The notes under the pieces: generated by a model
Databases searched by the model: none
Seen by the model: the letters and a program-made list of their open reading frames with translations, nothing else
What the model was told of the DNA's origin: nothing
Assembly (NCBI GenBank): GCA_038209965.1
Contig: JBBQXF010000102.1
Coordinates: 1 to 16,919, forward strand
DNA: 16,919 nucleotides
Direction: 5' to 3'
Origin: JALONO01 sp038209965
GTDB taxonomy: Bacteria > Bacteroidota > Bacteroidia > Cytophagales > Thermoflexibacteraceae
Position numbers and translations under genes: made by a program
In this document: positions 14,536-16,919 of the stretch, piece by piece
Position numbering within the stretch: the stretch's first letter is position 1
Layout: each line of letters opens with the position of its first letter

Positions 14536-16805
14536 CCCAAACTCGCTACGCCAAATGCACGCAGCACATTGGCCTCTGACTCAATAGTGGCTTTGGCCTT
14601 GGCAAAACGGACCCGCAAATCTACTAGATAGGGAGCCATCAGATCGGCCATCTGCAGGGCGGGTTCACGGCTATTGGGCGCTTGCGATGGGGCCAGCTTG
14701 CGCACGTAGGTCATAAAACTGGCCTGCCGGTTTCCCAATTCCAGCCGTTGCACCGAGTCGGTCAAGCTACGTTGCCAGAGGCTGATCGTTCCGTCGTCGA
14801 CCGTGACCAGCACCAGTTGGGCATCGGGCGAGAAATGGGACTGAACAAAACGCTGCCGGGCGTTGTCCAAGGGCAACCAATCCACCAACTGGTTGTTTTT
14901 CAAAATCTTGAGGGCAGGAACCACTAGTTTGCTCTTTGTCTTTATTGTTTGACCAGCTTGATTGATGCCATTTACCCAGTGAATAAATTCTTTTTTGATT
15001 GGCTTGGCCGTCAATTCCGGGCTGATTGTGGGGTAGCTGCGGGCGTATCGGGCGGGCTTTGCCAACTGCTCGCCCACGCGGTTAAAGCGAAATATGGCCC
15101 CATCGTGGGCCTTGGCGAGCACTTCGGAACCATCGGGCTGAAAAAACATGGCCTCGGTGAACCAACTATTCCGGCTGTCCTTTATTTGGGCCAACAATTG
15201 GCCTTGGCGGTTCCAGAGGTGGATGGTTTCATCGGCGCCCAATCCGAGCACCGTTTGGCCGTCAGCCGAAAATTCCATTCGCTGAAACTTGGTGCGGTGC
15301 TTGGCCCGAAACCGGATCAGTACTCGGCCCGTCACCTCCACCAAGCAAACCTCTTGGGCATTGGCCAATAGGATCTGGGGAGAATCGGGGGCAAAAACTG
15401 CGAAATGCGTGTTTTTGAAGGTTCGGATAAAATTGCCCTGGCGATCCCATAGTTCCACATTCCCCTCCTTGCCGACCAAAATATAATGACTGTCGGGCGA
15501 AAATACCACATAATCTGGCTGGGGCAGGGCCATTGCCCACGTTTTGGTCAGCTTCCGCAGGGGGACAAACATGGGGGTGGTGAGCACGACGCTGCTCCAA
15601 GTCTGGTCAAGCACCCAATGGTTGCGGGCCAGGTTCGGGTTTTGGCCGGCCGCAAATTTGCCCGCATAATGCCATGTAACTGGCTGTTGGGCCAACATAT
15701 TTTGTAGCGCCGTATTTTGTAGGGCCAAGGCGCTGGTGTCATTGATCAGATTGGACTCAGCCGACGCAACCTTTAGCTTAAACTCCCACAAGTTGCCGGT
15801 GTTGTCTGCGACGATCCCGGTTTCGTCTGCTTGGCGGGTGGCCGATTGGTCGATCGCCAGTTGAGCCTTGGTCTGAGCTTGGCGGTAGATCCATTTTTCC
15901 AGCGAATCCAACCTGGCCCATTTGCCCGCATTCGGTTGGCTCACCGATGGGCCGGTTTCAAGCCATTCGGGCGCGGCCTCGCGGGCGGTCTGGGCTTGCG
16001 CTGAATAGATGCCAAAGCCTTGATGGGCGGTTGTTGGTTTTTTGGCCACTGGCTCTCGCAAATAATAATGGTTAAAATTATCTTCATCAGTAAAAGAAGC
16101 AAGTTTAACTTCAATTTTATTCCCTTTGGCAATAAATACCGGCTCGCCGGCCTGCTGGCCCCGCAGCTCAAACATTCCACCCGACTCAAACACGCCTCCT
16201 TGGTACTCCATTGGGATCCCACTGGCAATAATTTCGGCGGCATGGTGAAACTCACGGTAAGTCAATTGTACCTTGCCCTGCACTGGATCGCCATTTTTAT
16301 TGACAAATGCTTGGGCCGGCACGTTGATCTGGGATCCATTGACCAATTGGAAGCGCCTACCCTGTTCGGCCACTACTTCCAACGACTGAAATGGCACATC
16401 AAATTCGTTAAAAGTGGGCACAAAGGCTGGTTTAATGGTGACCAGCTTGCTATTGGCCGGCTGATCGGCGAACGGGTTGTGGCACAGTTGCAGGCCAAGG
16501 ATTAGAACGGCGGCCAAGGCTAACTTCTTGGGGCGCAAATGATTGGCCACAAAGGTCAAAATTCGCCCCTTCGACTTGGGCACTTCCCCCGCTGATGGGG
16601 GCAACTGGGCCAAATGGATCGCATTCAGAGCTTCGCGCAGGCCCTGCCGCTCAATGGCCTGAACCAGCAACCGTTGCAGGGCCACTTCCTGGCTCAATCC
16701 CGGATCGGCCACCATATCGGTTTCAAAGCGCACTTGCTCTGTTTTGGTCATCTCCCCTTGCAGGTAGCGCTCAATGCGGGCCAATTGTTCTAATTCAGTT
16801 CTCAT
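14523..16805 (-). CDS. anti-sigma-like, membrane-anchored WD40 repeat protein
   Basis: 760 residues in this frame. Residues 1-85 (ERYLQGEMTKTEQVRFETDM ... DPGLSQEVALQRLL) resemble the cytoplasmic N-terminal segment of Bacteroidota anti-sigma-like membrane proteins. One transmembrane helix follows (about 93-108, LALAAVLILGLQL). The outside part starts with a beta domain (about 130-250: INVPAQAFVNKNGDPVQGKV, TYREFHHAAEIIASGIPM, SGGMFELRG) and then WD40-like blades with the pattern FSPD...LWDRQGN near 440-455, FSADGQTVLG...IHLWNRQG near 510-530, FQPDGSEVL...FRFNRVG near 555-575, and FSPDAQLVL...ISLWQRS near 650-675. The start overlaps the upstream sigma-factor stop by 11 bases, implying translational coupling. 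The frame ends at TAG 14523-14525, only a few codons after it leaves the conserved C-terminal domain, which continues in the -1 frame. Confidence 0.75.
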   Translation of the reverse strand: MRTELEQLARIERYLQGEMTKTEQVRFETDMVADPGLSQEVALQRLLVQAIERQGLREALNAIHLAQLPPSAGEVPKSKGRILTFVANHLRPKKLALAAVLILGLQLCHNPFADQPANSKLVTIKPAFVPTFNEFDVPFQSLEVVAEQGRRFQLVNGSQINVPAQAFVNKNGDPVQGKVQLTYREFHHAAEIIASGIPMEYQGGVFESGGMFELRGQQAGEPVFIAKGNKIEVKLASFTDEDNFNHYYLREPVAKKPTTAHQGFGIYSAQAQTAREAAPEWLETGPSVSQPNAGKWARLDSLEKWIYRQAQTKAQLAIDQSATRQADETGIVADNTGNLWEFKLKVASAESNLINDTSALALQNTALQNMLAQQPVTWHYAGKFAAGQNPNLARNHWVLDQTWSSVVLTTPMFVPLRKLTKTWAMALPQPDYVVFSPDSHYILVGKEGNVELWDRQGNFIRTFKNTHFAVFAPDSPQILLANAQEVCLVEVTGRVLIRFRAKHRTKFQRMEFSADGQTVLGLGADETIHLWNRQGQLLAQIKDSRNSWFTEAMFFQPDGSEVLAKAHDGAIFRFNRVGEQLAKPARYARSYPTISPELTAKPIKKEFIHWVNGINQAGQTIKTKSKLVVPALKILKNNQLVDWLPLDNARQRFVQSHFSPDAQLVLVTVDDGTISLWQRSLTDSVQRLELGNRQASFMTYVRKLAPSQAPNSREPALQMADLMAPYLVDLRVRFAKAKATIESEANVLRAFGVASLGCTM

Positions 16806-16919
16806 AGCTCAACAGGGATAAAGCATTAAAAAAAGAGGAACGTTCTTTGACTATTTTTTTGGCACGTTCCAAACATTTGAATTTGCGCAACTTGGCGTTG
16901 TTCTCGCTGCCAAGGCCCA
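16795..16919 (-). CDS. ECF-type RNA polymerase sigma factor, C-terminal end (partial)
   Basis: The minus-strand frame is open from the window edge to TGA 16795-16797, giving about 40 residues. It reads GSENNAKLRKFKCLERAKKI, which is the end of the sigma-4 helix-turn-helix in Bacteroidota sigma-70/ECF factors (pattern S-E-N-x-x-K-x-x-K-F-x-C-L), followed by a short basic tail. The stop lies 11 bases inside the next gene, whose N-terminus is anti-sigma-like, which supports the call. The rest of the gene is outside the window, so subgroup and activity cannot be judged. Confidence 0.7.
   Translation of the reverse strand, partial: GLGSENNAKLRKFKCLERAKKIVKERSSFFNALSLLSYEN

Noticed and set aside
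1..16919. Insertion sequences, phage genes, tRNA or rRNA
   Set aside because: No transposase or integrase motifs, terminal inverted repeats with target duplications, or RNA gene signatures were seen, including around the 13.3 kb junction.

Overview
The window looks like a chromosomal stretch of a Bacteroidota bacterium, perhaps of the Saprospiria/Chitinophagia kind. The reasons are the SusD/RagB lipoprotein, a very large secreted protein made of lamin-tail and Ig-like modules, a membrane-anchored MutS-like ATPase, a Bacteroidota-type sigma factor tail followed by an anti-sigma-like WD40 protein, absent Shine-Dalgarno signals before most starts, and a TAnnTTTG promoter box. The lineage below phylum level is inference.

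Layout. 1-531 is the 3' end of a SusD-like gene, followed by a strong stem-loop terminator (634-680). 532-1128 is gene-free but holds a structured, GC-richer island at about 840-1060. 1129-2442 encodes an orphan membrane histidine kinase. A small secreted protein (2452-2793, minus) and a membrane MutS-like ATPase (2792-4594, plus) diverge from overlapping start codons. An Rrf2-family regulator (4695-5162) has its own promoter. 5361-13022 is one intact 2553-codon gene for a secreted repeat protein: N-terminal domain, seven tandem Ig-like modules, five lamin-tail plus Ig units, a sixth lamin-tail module and a FlgD-like C-terminal domain.

13.2-14.1 kb is a patchwork of gene remnants. The first 43 or so codons of a ligase-associated DEXH helicase are joined, just before its Walker A motif, to the last part of a Kelch-repeat protein. 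Facing it is the C-terminal third of a DUF2452 gene with a frame break. This is either a deletion-scarred junk region or an assembly artefact.

14155-16805 (minus) is a cell-surface WD40 protein with an anti-sigma-like N-terminus. Its conserved C-terminal domain lies in the -1 frame, and the frame change falls on a T TTG GGG heptamer. Directly upstream and overlapping it is the tail of an ECF-type sigma factor, so the pair is probably a sigma/anti-sigma-like unit. I see no mobile element, CRISPR array, tRNA or rRNA.
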